DNA of 64,000 nucleotides from Streptomyces sp. PTY087I2 (GTDB taxonomy: Bacteria > Actinomycetota > Actinomycetes > Streptomycetales > Streptomycetaceae), in NCBI RefSeq assembly GCF_001687325.1, contig NZ_LZRD01000003.1:186001-250000 (forward strand), written 5' to 3'. The notes under the pieces were generated by a model. It was not told the origin of the DNA, did not search any database, and was given only the letters and a program-made list of their open reading frames with translations. A program made the position numbers and the translations under genes. This document shows positions 35,914 to 44,713 of the stretch, piece after piece (position 1 is the first letter of the stretch; every line of letters starts with the position of its first letter).

Positions 35914-37923
35914 ATGGTCGCCCCTCTGGCACCTTCGGACCCTCGGCGCGTCGGCCCGTACCAGCTCGAAGGGCGGCTCGGTGCGGGCGGTATGGGACAG
36001 GTCTTCCTGGGATCATCGGCCGCCGGACGCAGAGTCGCGGTGAAAGTCGTCCGGTCGGAGCTCGCCGCCTCCGCCCAGTTCCGCGCACGATTCGCCCGCG
36101 AGGTCGAGGCGGCACTGCGCGTGGGCGGATTCCACACCGCCCAGATCGTCGACGCCGATCCCGAGGCCGCGACACCCTGGCTGGCCGCCGAGTACATTCC
36201 GGGCCCCACACTCCAGCAGGTCGTCACCGCGCAAGGGCCTCTCGCGCCCGACGCCGTGCTCCGCCTGGGCGCCGGAATCGCCGAGGGCCTGGCCGCGGTC
36301 CACAACTGCGGCCTGGTGCACCGGGACTTGAAGCCCGGCAATGTGATCATCGCCGACGACGGCCCGCGCATCATCGACTTCGGGATCGCCCAGGCGGCCG
36401 ACGCCGGACAGCTGACGCACGCCGGCGCCGTCATCGGCACCTACTCCTACATGTCGCCGGAGCACATCCGCACCCCCGCTGAGGTGACACCCGCCGGTGA
36501 CGTCTTCTCACTGGGCTCCGTGCTCACCTTCGCCGCCACCGGCCGGGGCCCGTTCGACGCGTCGACCGTCCTGGCCATCATCCACCGGGTCACGAGCGAG
36601 GAACCCGTACTCACCGGCATCGCCGTGGGCAGCCCGCTGCACGACCTGGTCCTTCACTGCCTCGCCAAGGACCCCGCCGCTCGACCGCCGACCTCGGAAG
36701 TCCTGCGCCGACTGTCGGTCACAGCCCCCGCGCCTCCCGCTCCGGCCATCCCCCCGGTCGCACCCCCGCAGCCGGCCGCGCCTCCCGGCGGCGGCAGTCC
36801 GGTGCGACGCCGTTCCGTGCTGTTCGGCGGGCTTGCCGCCGCGACGGCCGCGGTCGCCGTGCCCGCCGCCGCCGTGCTGTGGCCGAGGGACGAACCATCC
36901 GCCGGGCCGAAGGGCAGGCCACGCGCGAGCAAGAGCCCCGACCGGGACATCACCAGGCCTGTCGGTGAGCTCGAAGGCCACAGGTGGAAGATCGAAAGCA
37001 TGGCGGTCAGCCGGGACGGAAAGTACCTCGCCACGGGCGGCTACGACACGACGGTGAAACTGTGGGACCTCACCGCGCGCCGCGAGAGGGCAACCTTCGA
37101 AGGCCACACCGATTCCGTCTGGGCAGTGACCTTCAGCGCCGACGGCGCCACCGTGTACTCCGGCGCCTTGAAGGAGGTGCGGGCCTGGGACACGTACAGC
37201 GGAGCCCCGAAGAAGCAACTGGCCGGGTACACCGGCGAGAACGACTTCGTCACGTCACTGGCCGTGAGCCCGGACGGCAGGACCCTGGCCGTCGGCGTCG
37301 TCGGCCGGATCGAGCTGATGGACCCGGACACGGGCCGGGTCCGCGAGACGCTCGAAGGACAAGCGGGGAGCATCGCCTTCAGCCCGGACGGCAAGACTTT
37401 GGCCGGCATCACCGGCGAGGAGAGCAGAAACGGCATCCGGTTGTGGGACACCGCGAACGGCCGCCTGCTCGGTGCCCTGGGCGACGACAAGTCCGCGAAC
37501 TACTCCGAGGTGGCGTTCAGCCCCGACGGGCGGACCCTCATCGCGAGCGGCCCCGGTGTCGAGCTGTGGGACCTGGCCTCCGAAAGTCTCGTCCAGACAC
37601 TCACCGACCAGCACAGACGTATCGACTGCGTTGGCTACCGGCCCGCCGACGCCGGGACTTCGGGCAAGGCGATCGTCGTGGGAGGCGGCCGCTTCGTGGA
37701 GACCGAGAAGACCGACACCGTCGGCCGTACGGTCAGCGTCTGGGACGCGGACAGCGGGAAACTCGCCACCACCCTGGTCGTCGGCGACCCGAAGACTCCG
37801 ATGCGGGCCTACATCGTCCGCCTCGCTTTCACCCCGGACGGCAGAACTCTCGCGGGCGCATGCACTCCGGCAGCCGGCGAGGACGGGATCGAGCCATCGG
37901 TCCAGCTGTGGGAGCTGCCGTGA
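35914..37923 (+). CDS. Ser/Thr protein kinase with C-terminal WD40 domain
   Basis: 669 residues. Kinase domain about 14-270: LGAGGMGQVFLG, Lys44 (AVKV), LVHRDLKPGN (Asp138), DFG (Asp155), GTYSYMSPEH, GDVFSLGSVL. Pro-rich linker, then a membrane-spanning or Tat-like segment about 298-325 (RRRSVLFGGLAAATAAV). The rest is WD40 repeats (GHRWKIESMAVSRDGKYLAT, VKLWDLTARR, VRAWDTYS, IRLWDTANG, VELWDLASE, SVWDADSG), probably a propeller outside the cell if the segment spans the membrane. Active-site residues are complete. First of a tandem pair, 71 bases before its paralogue. ATG 35914 with only a weak Shine-Dalgarno. Confidence 0.93.
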   Translation: MVAPLAPSDPRRVGPYQLEGRLGAGGMGQVFLGSSAAGRRVAVKVVRSELAASAQFRARFAREVEAALRVGGFHTAQIVDADPEAATPWLAAEYIPGPTLQQVVTAQGPLAPDAVLRLGAGIAEGLAAVHNCGLVHRDLKPGNVIIADDGPRIIDFGIAQAADAGQLTHAGAVIGTYSYMSPEHIRTPAEVTPAGDVFSLGSVLTFAATGRGPFDASTVLAIIHRVTSEEPVLTGIAVGSPLHDLVLHCLAKDPAARPPTSEVLRRLSVTAPAPPAPAIPPVAPPQPAAPPGGGSPVRRRSVLFGGLAAATAAVAVPAAAVLWPRDEPSAGPKGRPRASKSPDRDITRPVGELEGHRWKIESMAVSRDGKYLATGGYDTTVKLWDLTARRERATFEGHTDSVWAVTFSADGATVYSGALKEVRAWDTYSGAPKKQLAGYTGENDFVTSLAVSPDGRTLAVGVVGRIELMDPDTGRVRETLEGQAGSIAFSPDGKTLAGITGEESRNGIRLWDTANGRLLGALGDDKSANYSEVAFSPDGRTLIASGPGVELWDLASESLVQTLTDQHRRIDCVGYRPADAGTSGKAIVVGGGRFVETEKTDTVGRTVSVWDADSGKLATTLVVGDPKTPMRAYIVRLAFTPDGRTLAGACTPAAGEDGIEPSVQLWELP

Positions 37924-37994
37924 GCGGCGGTGCCGAGAGACCACCGAGCCACTGCCCGAATCCCCCTGCGCCACCTCACACCGGACGGATACCC

Positions 37995-40040
37995 ATGGAC
38001 GCACTCAGGCCCGACGATCCGCAGTGGGTCGGCCCCTACCGCCTGGACGGACGGCTCGGGGAGGGGGGTATGGGGTCGGTCTTCCTCGGTACGTCGCCGG
38101 GCGGCCGGAAGGTCGCGGTCAAGCTGATCAAGCGTGAGCTCTCGACGACCCCGCAGTTCCGGGAGCGGTTCGCGCGCGAGGTCGACGCGGCCCGGCGGGT
38201 GGGTGGCTTCCACACCGCGCAGGTGGTCGACGCCGACCCCGATGCCGAATCCCCTTGGCTGGTCACCACGTTCATCCCGGGTCCGACACTGTACGAAGTC
38301 GTCGCCAAGGGCGGACCGCTGGAGGCCACCGCCGTGCTGCGGCTCGGTGCGGGGCTCGCGGAAGGGCTCGCCGCGATCCACAAGTGCGGCTTGGTGCACC
38401 GGGACTTGAAGCCCGGCAATGTGATCATCGCCGATGACGGGCCTCGGATCATCGACTTCGGCATCGCCCGACTCGTGGACGCCGGCTCGCTCACGACGAC
38501 GGGCACGGTCATCGGCACCTACTCGTACATGTCTCCGGAGCAGATCCGCGCCGACCGGGCGGGAACGGCGAGCGATGTGTTCTCGCTCGGTTCGGTACTC
38601 GCGTACGCCGCGACCGGACGCGGGCCGTTCGACGCGCCCACGCTGATCGAGATCGTCCAGCGCATCCTGGACGAGCCGCCCGCACTCGACGGTATCGACG
38701 ACGGTGCGCTGCGGGAGCTGCTCGCAGCGTGCCTGGCCAAGGCCCCCGAGGCACGGCCGACCGTCGACGACCTGCCCGGGTGGTTCGCGACCCGTGCGGC
38801 CGAGGGCGGGCGTGGAGGGGTGGAGCCACGGCCGGCAGAAGCCGGCGCGGAGGACCCCCGTGTTCCCCTGATGTCGCCCGCGGCTGCCGCGCCCTCGCAG
38901 GCGACCCTCCCGCTGTCCCCGACTGCTCCGCCACCGGAATTCGGGCCGGTGGTGAGCACCATCGATGCCGCGGGCGACAAGCCGCGCCCGGGCGGCCTGT
39001 CGCGGCGCACGCTCCTGTTCGCCGGGCTCGGCACGGCGGCCGCCGCCACAGCGGTCGGGGTGCCGCTCCTGCTGCGTAACAGCGACAAGGCAGACGGTTC
39101 TTCCGGCACCGGCGACAAGACAGGTTCCCCGCAAGGCACTTCGAAGCCGGACGAAGCCGAAGAGGTCGTCCGTCTGGAGGGCCTTGCGAACGGGCGGACG
39201 CTCGCCTTCAGCGAGGATGGCCGGCACCTGTACGGTGCCGACCAGAACACCATCCGGCGCTGGAATCCGAGCACCGGCGCCGGCACCGGCGACCCGGTCC
39301 ACATCGGCGCCCAGGCGTTCCGGCAGTCCACAGCGTTCAGCCGGGATCTCCGCCTTCTGGTCAGGGCGGAAGAGGGCAGGATCCGCGTCTGGGACACGGA
39401 GACCGGCAAGATCGTGCACACGTTCACGCTGTCCACCGCGAGTGGCACGAGCCAGGAGGGCTGGCCCACGCACCTCGCGATCAGCGCGGACAGCAGGAGA
39501 CTGGCCGCGAGCAGCGGGGGGAGCCTGCACCTCTGGGAGCTGCCGTCCGGCAAGCACAAGACCGTCACCACGAGCAATTCCGGCGGGCCCGTGGCGTTCC
39601 GCGGCGACGGTGAGATGCTGGTCGGCGGCGGGCAGTATCTGGAGACCCTGACCCCCGCAGGCAAGGCCACCGGCAAGATCAAGGGAAGCGGCAACACCAA
39701 AGCTGTCGTGTTCAGCCCGGACGGGAGCCTTCTCGCCTACGCGGGCGTGGACGGCCACACCGTGGTGTGGAACACGGAGTCCCGCTCGGAGGTCACCCGG
39801 TTCAAGCAGTGGTGCCGGACACTTGCCTTCCATCCGGAGGGGCGCCTGCTGGTCGGCGGCGAGGGCTTGACCGTCGCCGTGTGGGACACGGTGGCGGGGA
39901 AGAAGGTCGGCGGCTACGAGTGCCCCAACCAGGTCGAGGCGGTGGCTGTCAGCCCGGACGGCAGGACCGTGGCGATCGGCCTCAGCATGGCGATCTTCGA
40001 GGAGAACAAGGACTCGGTCCTGCTCTGGCAGCTGCCCTGA
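37995..40040 (+). CDS. Ser/Thr protein kinase with C-terminal WD40 domain, paralogue
   Basis: 681 residues, same architecture as its neighbour. Kinase: LGEGGMGSVFLG, Lys43, LVHRDLKPGN (Asp137), DFG, GTYSYMSPEQ, SDVFSLGSVL. Ala/Pro linker, membrane segment about 335-362 (SRRTLLFAGLGTAAAATAVG), Ser/Gly spacer and WD40 blades (IRRWNPSTG, IRVWDTETG, LHLWELPSG, TVVWNTES, VAVWDTVAG, LLWQLP at the end). DNA around the catalytic loop is nearly identical in the two genes, indicating gene duplication with local conversion. ATG 37995. Likely cotranscribed; targets unknown. Confidence 0.93.
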   Translation: MDALRPDDPQWVGPYRLDGRLGEGGMGSVFLGTSPGGRKVAVKLIKRELSTTPQFRERFAREVDAARRVGGFHTAQVVDADPDAESPWLVTTFIPGPTLYEVVAKGGPLEATAVLRLGAGLAEGLAAIHKCGLVHRDLKPGNVIIADDGPRIIDFGIARLVDAGSLTTTGTVIGTYSYMSPEQIRADRAGTASDVFSLGSVLAYAATGRGPFDAPTLIEIVQRILDEPPALDGIDDGALRELLAACLAKAPEARPTVDDLPGWFATRAAEGGRGGVEPRPAEAGAEDPRVPLMSPAAAAPSQATLPLSPTAPPPEFGPVVSTIDAAGDKPRPGGLSRRTLLFAGLGTAAAATAVGVPLLLRNSDKADGSSGTGDKTGSPQGTSKPDEAEEVVRLEGLANGRTLAFSEDGRHLYGADQNTIRRWNPSTGAGTGDPVHIGAQAFRQSTAFSRDLRLLVRAEEGRIRVWDTETGKIVHTFTLSTASGTSQEGWPTHLAISADSRRLAASSGGSLHLWELPSGKHKTVTTSNSGGPVAFRGDGEMLVGGGQYLETLTPAGKATGKIKGSGNTKAVVFSPDGSLLAYAGVDGHTVVWNTESRSEVTRFKQWCRTLAFHPEGRLLVGGEGLTVAVWDTVAGKKVGGYECPNQVEAVAVSPDGRTVAIGLSMAIFEENKDSVLLWQLP

Positions 40041-40126
40041 CGCCCGTCCGAGGACGGTTCGCCGACGGCCGGTCACCGATGCTCCGCCCCGGGCCTACCG
40101 GACAGCCGGGGACGGGAGCCCCCGGC

Positions 40127-40132
40127 TAAAAT
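40127..40132 (+). promoter_or_regulatory. -10-like TAAAAT placing transcription start at the next ATG
   Basis: TAAAAT ends eight bases before ATG 40141, which has no Shine-Dalgarno, suggesting a leaderless transcript. It is preceded by a G/C-rich inverted repeat (CCGGGG...CCCCGG, about 40105-40124) that may terminate the kinase transcripts. Confidence 0.4.
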
Positions 40133-40140
40133 GTTCTTTC

Positions 40141-40500
40141 ATGTCGAAGCCTGACGAGTTGCTCACCGAAGTCGCTGCCCTGGTGGAATCCGGGCACAGC
40201 AACCAGATGTCCCTGACCGTGGTCGCCGGGGGTGCTGTCATCACCGGCCGCCTGGCCCCCGAGTCCGTCTGGAGGCAGCGGGTCTCCGAGGTCCTGGCGG
40301 ACTCTGCCCAGCTGCGCGATTTCTCCGCCGTCTTCACCACCACCACGCGCAAGGAGGGGCCGCCCACACATCTGCATTTCCATGTGGCGCGGATTCTCCA
40401 GGGGACGGTGGGAATCCCGGAGACGGGCGGGATGTACCGCGTGGCGATCGAGGACGTCAGCGCCTGGACCATGGGCGACTTCAGCTACTCCGACCACTGA
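40141..40500 (+). CDS. Small conserved protein, possibly GvpU-like
   Basis: 119 residues, soluble. The segment NQMSLTVVAGGAVITGRLAP, then VWRQRVSEVLADSAQL, followed by a THLHFHVARILQGTVGIPETG core, is reminiscent of the gas-vesicle accessory protein GvpU and related small proteins, but no other gvp gene is present and I cannot confirm this. ATG 40141 probably gives a leaderless message. Its last 20 bases overlap convergently with the gene at 40481-41323. Function unknown. Confidence 0.7.
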   Translation: MSKPDELLTEVAALVESGHSNQMSLTVVAGGAVITGRLAPESVWRQRVSEVLADSAQLRDFSAVFTTTTRKEGPPTHLHFHVARILQGTVGIPETGGMYRVAIEDVSAWTMGDFSYSDH

Positions 40501-41323
40501 CCCGGCTCGGCCGCAGGCGCTCGATGCGATCGGGGTCGCCGTCGAGCAGGTCACCGTGGCTGATGGTGAAGTCCCCGTTCGGCAGAGTCCGCCCGTCTCC
40601 GTAGTGTCGGCCGATGACCGCTGCGGGGAGGAAATCGCGCAGGCTGTGGCGCATGCTCCCGGAGTACTCGACGGGCGCGCCCCAGTCTGCGGGACCCTCG
40701 TCGGTGGAGAACAGGACCCAGTGGTCCACGGGCACGGCGGCGTCGAGGTCCGGTGCCTTGCCGGTGTGGCTGTCCAGGGCCGGTACGGTCATCCGGTCGG
40801 GGTCCAGGGGTTGGTACCAGAGCAACAGGGGCTTGGCCCGTCGCGCCTCGGCGTTGTCGAAGCAGCACACGACGATGGTGTGGTCCGGGAAGTGCTCGGC
40901 GTAGAAGTGCAGGAGCTCCGGGTCGAGGTCGGGGCGCCGCTGCGGCGGCACCTGCCACAGCGCGGCGGGGATCGAGGTGGGGTCGTCCGCCAGGAGCACC
41001 GTGTAGACGTCGTGGTCGAAGACCTGGACGACCGCCCGCGGTTCCATGCCCATCCATACGATGTCGTCGGCCGCCGCGGCGGCGACGTCCACGGCGGCGA
41101 CCATGCGGTGCAGGACGTCGCCGGAGCGCCCCGCGGAGAGAAAGTGGCGCGGAGTGAGCTGCCTGGTCGGCACGTGCAGCAGCATGGCGTTCGGGCCGTC
41201 CGCCAAATTGACGGCCGTGTTCTGGTAGCCCAGGACATGGATCAGGCCGTGCTCGCCGTGGTGTTGACGCCCGCAGTACAGGATCGTGCCGGAGAACGCC
41301 GCCTCACCTGTCGATATGCACAT
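40481..41323 (-). CDS. Conserved hypothetical protein
   Basis: 280 residues, cytoplasmic. N-terminus MCISTGEAAFSGTILYCGRQ, HVLGYQN and DGPNAMLLHVPT read like a well-conserved enzyme or binding domain; two adjacent cysteines occur in TIVVCCFDN. No catalytic motif I can assign. The C-terminal half has WVLFSTDEGPADWG and ends Arg/Ser-rich. I do not recognise the family. ATG 41323; weak Shine-Dalgarno. Divergent from the SGNH hydrolase gene, convergent with the small gene at 40141. Confidence 0.75.
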   Translation of the reverse strand: MCISTGEAAFSGTILYCGRQHHGEHGLIHVLGYQNTAVNLADGPNAMLLHVPTRQLTPRHFLSAGRSGDVLHRMVAAVDVAAAAADDIVWMGMEPRAVVQVFDHDVYTVLLADDPTSIPAALWQVPPQRRPDLDPELLHFYAEHFPDHTIVVCCFDNAEARRAKPLLLWYQPLDPDRMTVPALDSHTGKAPDLDAAVPVDHWVLFSTDEGPADWGAPVEYSGSMRHSLRDFLPAAVIGRHYGDGRTLPNGDFTISHGDLLDGDPDRIERLRPSRVSGRSS

Positions 41324-41520
41324 GGCAGCAAAGTACCGGTCCGCGTCCGGTCACGCCCCGGCGCGTACCGGTGCCGCCGGTGGTACGAGCAGGTCACCGG
41401 ACGTAAGCCAGCGCGATCAGCCGGGAGTTGTCGGGGAACGTGGCCGCGTCCCTGACGGGGGCTAACCGGAGGAACGATTCGGGGGGCAGCCCCGCTGATC
41501 TCCGGCTCGAAACGCGGTGA

Positions 41521-41552
41521 GATCTCCTCATCACTCTATTTCCGAGGAGATC
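41521..41552 (+). promoter_or_regulatory. Hairpin sequestering the Shine-Dalgarno of the SGNH hydrolase gene
   Basis: Perfect 9-bp inverted repeat GATCTCCTC (41521-41529) and GAGGAGATC (41544-41552) with a 14-base AT-rich loop. The 3' arm contains the whole GAGGAG ribosome binding site, and the GTG start begins two bases after the stem. In mRNA this would hide the start, as in RNA thermometers or other translational switches. It could instead be an operator in DNA. Confidence 0.55.
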
Positions 41553-41553
41553 C

Positions 41554-42876
41554 GTGATGCGTTCGGCAACGTTCCGACCGTGGCAGAGGGCAGGACGACG
41601 AGGCGGGCTCGCGGCCGCCACGGCCGTGCTCACCACGCTCGTCGTCGCGGCGGCAGCGACAGCGCGCGAGGGCGCGTGGCGGGAGCCGCGCGCCGCGGAA
41701 GGCCCGGTGTGGACGGGGGCGTGGGGCGCGGCCGTGCAGCGGCCCGTCGAGGGCAGCGAGGACTGGGGGACCAACTGGTCGCGGCAGGGATTCGCCGACC
41801 AGTCCGTACGCCAAGTGGTCCGCGTCGCGACCGGCGGCTCCACCTTGAGGATCAGGCTGTCCCATGCGTACGGCACCACGCCGTTGCGGATCACCGCGGC
41901 GGTGGTCGGCCGGTCCGCCGGTGACGCCCAGGTCTGGCCCGGCACAGCACGGAAGCTGACGTTCGGCGGGTCCCCGGGCACCACCGTCGCCCCGGGGCGC
42001 GAGATCGTGAGCGATGCCGGCGCCTTGAGCACCTCGCCGCTGGAGAAGGTGACCGTCACCCTGTACTTCGCCGACCGCACCGGCCCGGCCACCTTCCACC
42101 GGTTCACCACCGCCACCTCGTACCGCGCCTCCGGGCGCCATCTGACCGACGCCGACGGCGGCGCCTTCACCGCGTCCACGAACGCCTGGTACTTCCTGAG
42201 CGGGGTGGAGGTGTCCGGTCCGCCCTCCCCACGGCGCGGCACCGTGGTCGCCTTCGGGGATTCGCTGGTGGACGGCACAGGGGCACCGCCCGGCGCCGAC
42301 ACCCGCTTCACGGACAAGCTCGCCGAACGCCTGGCAGCCGACCGCCGACCGCTGGACGTGGTCAACGCCGGCATCAGCGGAAACCGGCTCCTCAACGACT
42401 CCCCCTGTTACGGGGACAAGGCCACCGACCGCTTCCGACGCGACGTGCTCGACCGCCCCGGCGTGCGCACGGTGATCGTCGGCCTCGGAGGCAACGACCT
42501 CGCCGCTCCCGAGTTGGACGACCCCTGCATGGGCTCCGCCCCCGTCGTGACCGCGCATCAGATCATCAGCGCTCACAAAGATCTGATCCGAGCCGCCCAC
42601 GCTCGTGGGATCAAGGCCGTCGGCGCGACCATCCTGCCCATGAAGGGTGCCCTCTTCCCCGCCTACAGCGAGCGGGGCGAGAGGACCCGGAACGCCGTCA
42701 ACCGATGGATACGCACCAGCGGTGCCTACGACTCCGTCCTCGACGTCGACCGGGCCCTGGCAAACCCCGCTGATCCCGCCCTGCCGCGCCCCGGCTACGT
42801 CCACCCGGACGGCGTGCACCCCAACGAAGCCGGGTCCCACGCCATCGCCTCCGCCATGAACCTCGACGCCCTCTGA
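41554..42876 (+). CDS. Secreted SGNH/GDSL hydrolase
   Basis: 440 residues with a Sec/Tat-like signal (RRGGLAAATAVLTTLVVAAAATA). An N-terminal beta-rich region (about 50-220) precedes the SGNH fold. Block I VAFGDSLVDGTG (nucleophile Ser), block II DVVNAGISGNRLL (Gly), block III GLGGNDLAAPE (Asn), block V HPDGVHPNEAG (Asp and His). Two cysteines (DSPCYG, DDPCMG) could form a disulfide. Such enzymes act outside the cell as esterases or lipases on acylated sugars or lipids. GTG 41554 has GAGGAG at -5, buried in a hairpin. The next kilobase contains only remnants. Confidence 0.92.
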   Translation: MMRSATFRPWQRAGRRGGLAAATAVLTTLVVAAAATAREGAWREPRAAEGPVWTGAWGAAVQRPVEGSEDWGTNWSRQGFADQSVRQVVRVATGGSTLRIRLSHAYGTTPLRITAAVVGRSAGDAQVWPGTARKLTFGGSPGTTVAPGREIVSDAGALSTSPLEKVTVTLYFADRTGPATFHRFTTATSYRASGRHLTDADGGAFTASTNAWYFLSGVEVSGPPSPRRGTVVAFGDSLVDGTGAPPGADTRFTDKLAERLAADRRPLDVVNAGISGNRLLNDSPCYGDKATDRFRRDVLDRPGVRTVIVGLGGNDLAAPELDDPCMGSAPVVTAHQIISAHKDLIRAAHARGIKAVGATILPMKGALFPAYSERGERTRNAVNRWIRTSGAYDSVLDVDRALANPADPALPRPGYVHPDGVHPNEAGSHAIASAMNLDAL

Positions 42877-42903
42877 ACCTCGACGCCCCCGGAAACACGG
42901 GCA

Positions 42904-42963
42904 AAACCTGGCCCCGGTGGCAGCCGGATCGCGGGGCGGGTGCGGCAGGGGTGAGCCGGGGGC
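42904..42963 (+). repeat. Decayed echo of the GAP1 gene 3' end
   Basis: 42904-42921 matches 35552-35570 (ACCTGGCCCCGGTGGC core, one C fewer). 42924-42963 matches 35731-35770 (CGGATCGCGGGGCGGGTGCG and onward) except for one substitution and a two-base deletion. The 160 bases between the two blocks in the GAP1 gene are missing here. Confidence 0.7.
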
Positions 42964-43032
42964 TTCGGCGTCGGGCCCGTCGAGATCGCACATGCATACG
43001 TTCCCCCTGTCCACGCGGGATAGGTTGCCCCT

Positions 43033-43620
43033 GCCTGGACCAACCAGCTGCTGAAGGCCGGCCGGAAGGAGATCGACGTCTCCGGCTTCGCGGGCGTCAA
43101 CGAAAAGGACCCCGAGATCTGGTCCCGGAACCTGCCGTACAACCAGGACATGGCGATCAACCTGGGCGCGGAGGGAGGGAAAGGCTTCAACCCGGTCACC
43201 GGGCTCATGGAAGCGATGAGCAGGCACCCTGCGGCAGCAGCGGAGTTCTTCAACGAGAACCTGCGGTCGGACACCAACGACGACGGCATCGTCACGTCAC
43301 CATGGTCGTCGAGAAGCCGTTCGGCGAACCGGCCGAATTCGAGAAGCACTTGAGCCAAGTACCTCGAACTACTTCCCTTCGGCGGGAACGCCATCACTTG
43401 GATTCAGGAAGACGTCACAGAATCAGTGGTGGAAAACGCGAAGGAAGAGGACCTGGACGGGGCCGTCCTCGAATCGGGAGAAGGATACGCGAGCGCGGAG
43501 GAGGCTACGAAGAGGGCCGCCGCAGCTGCCGTGGCCACGGGCGGGAAAAGCCGCCGGGCTGACACCCGAGGAATACAACACCTACCAGACGATTCATAGA
43601 AGCCGCTACCCCCTCGCTGG
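43033..43620 (+). pseudogene. Frameshifted remnant of a large Streptomyces secreted/toxin-type protein
   Basis: Successive frames carry protein-like text: TNQLLKAGRKEIDVSGFAGV, AINLGAEGGKGFNPVTGLME and AAAAEFFNENLRSDTNDDG in one frame. AITWIQEDVTESVVENAKEE with YASAEEATKRAAAAAVATGG lies in a second, and LTPEEYNTYQTIH in a third. The blocks resemble separated pieces of the long helical proteins with WXG-like N-termini common in Streptomyces (a GFNPLxGLMEALxxNPAAxxEFF pattern). At least two frameshifts and large deletions; no start. Lower GC than the flanking genes. Confidence 0.6.
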
Positions 43621-43950
43621 CACTCACCGCAGGCGCGGCGGGCTGCTCTGAAGAGGAGGCCAAGACAGCACCGGAGTTGCCGAACCAGTTCTGCTGGAAC
43701 GCATTCGAGTTCATTCGACCACCTGAAGCCGGACCTGATCCGTATCGGAAAGAAAGCGATCGTCTGGAATACCGGAGCGATCACCTACTTCCCCTGCAAG
43801 GCGACAGCCAATTCCAGCCCGTCGACCGCGAAATACCTTCAGCTCACCATCCACGTCAGCGGCGCCCGAGTCGAGAACCGACGGAAGACCCTCCCGGGCC
43901 TCCTCAAGCAGTTCACTGTCTTCACCCAGAAGGAACTCGGGTGCGCGTGA
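43603..43950 (+). pseudogene. Frameshifted lipoprotein remnant
   Basis: A lipobox-like LALTAGAAGCSEEE segment is followed by ELPNQFCWNAFE. The frame then slips by one base near 43710, and the other frame continues as FDHLKPDLIRIGKKAIVWNT, KYLQLTIHVSGARVE and LKQFTVFTQKELGCA, ending in TGA at 43948-43950. It resembles the small actinobacterial lipoproteins with paired cysteines often encoded beside toxin-type genes. No intact start remains. Confidence 0.55.
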
Positions 43951-44650
43951 GCCGGCTGCCACGCCCCCGTGGGACCCGGAAGTAGGTGACCGACGGAAGG
44001 GTCAGCGCGAACACCGCGCCGTGCCTACGGCGGATGCTCGCCACACTGCTCGCGGTCGGGGGCTCCCACAGGAGACGAAACCGGCAGTCGTGTGCGGCCT
44101 CTGCGTGTTCGGGAAGCGGGACAGTCGGCTGATCCCAGGCCAGGATGTGTCCGGCATGGGCAAGTCCACCGGGAGAGTCCCGAAGGGCAAGGTCATGGGT
44201 GAAGGGGATACCAGACAGGGCACGCTCGCCGGCGTCCAGAATGTGCGCGACAGTTTCGGCCGACGGCAGCGGTGAACTGAAGTAGGCAGTCACCCGCATC
44301 TCACAGGACACCCGGTAGGCAGACCTGGACAGCGTGAACAGGCCCGAGTCCGCCCATCCGCGCGCATAGTGGTCCTCGACGACGAGGAGGCGCAGCTCCA
44401 GTGGCGTGCTCCCCACGTAGGTTCCGACGATGGCACGCAGTCGCGCCTCCGCGGCTCGTCCGGCCTGACGGGCCGCGTCACTGCCCGCCAGGCGCCGCGC
44501 TCTGCGGCGGCTGGTCGAGCTGAAGAAAGTCCACACACGGGCCACAACGACGAACGCGACGAGCAGGGGCCACCACACCCAGCGCACAAGGAGCGCATTC
44601 ACCCCGGCACCTACGATCGAGGGCCGTTTCCCGGGATATCGGATGGTCAT
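43922..44650 (-). CDS. Hypothetical single-pass membrane protein
   Basis: 242 residues. One N-terminal membrane segment (LLVRWVWWPLLVAFVVVARVW, about residues 16-37) is followed by a basic stretch RRRARRLAG and a soluble domain (VGTYVGSTPLELRLLVVEDH, then HILDAGERALSGIPFTHDLA). No family recognised. ATG 44650 places the membrane helix near the N-terminus; a longer start at 44704 is possible. Its 3' end overlaps the lipoprotein remnant on the other strand by about 29 bases. Could be a resident of the same accessory segment. Confidence 0.6.
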   Translation of the reverse strand: MTIRYPGKRPSIVGAGVNALLVRWVWWPLLVAFVVVARVWTFFSSTSRRRARRLAGSDAARQAGRAAEARLRAIVGTYVGSTPLELRLLVVEDHYARGWADSGLFTLSRSAYRVSCEMRVTAYFSSPLPSAETVAHILDAGERALSGIPFTHDLALRDSPGGLAHAGHILAWDQPTVPLPEHAEAAHDCRFRLLWEPPTASSVASIRRRHGAVFALTLPSVTYFRVPRGRGSRLTRTRVPSG

Positions 44651-44713
44651 GCACACGATCGTCCAGCCACAGACCGGCCCTCCGCCATCCGTACGCCTAC
44701 TCAACCCGCCCCG

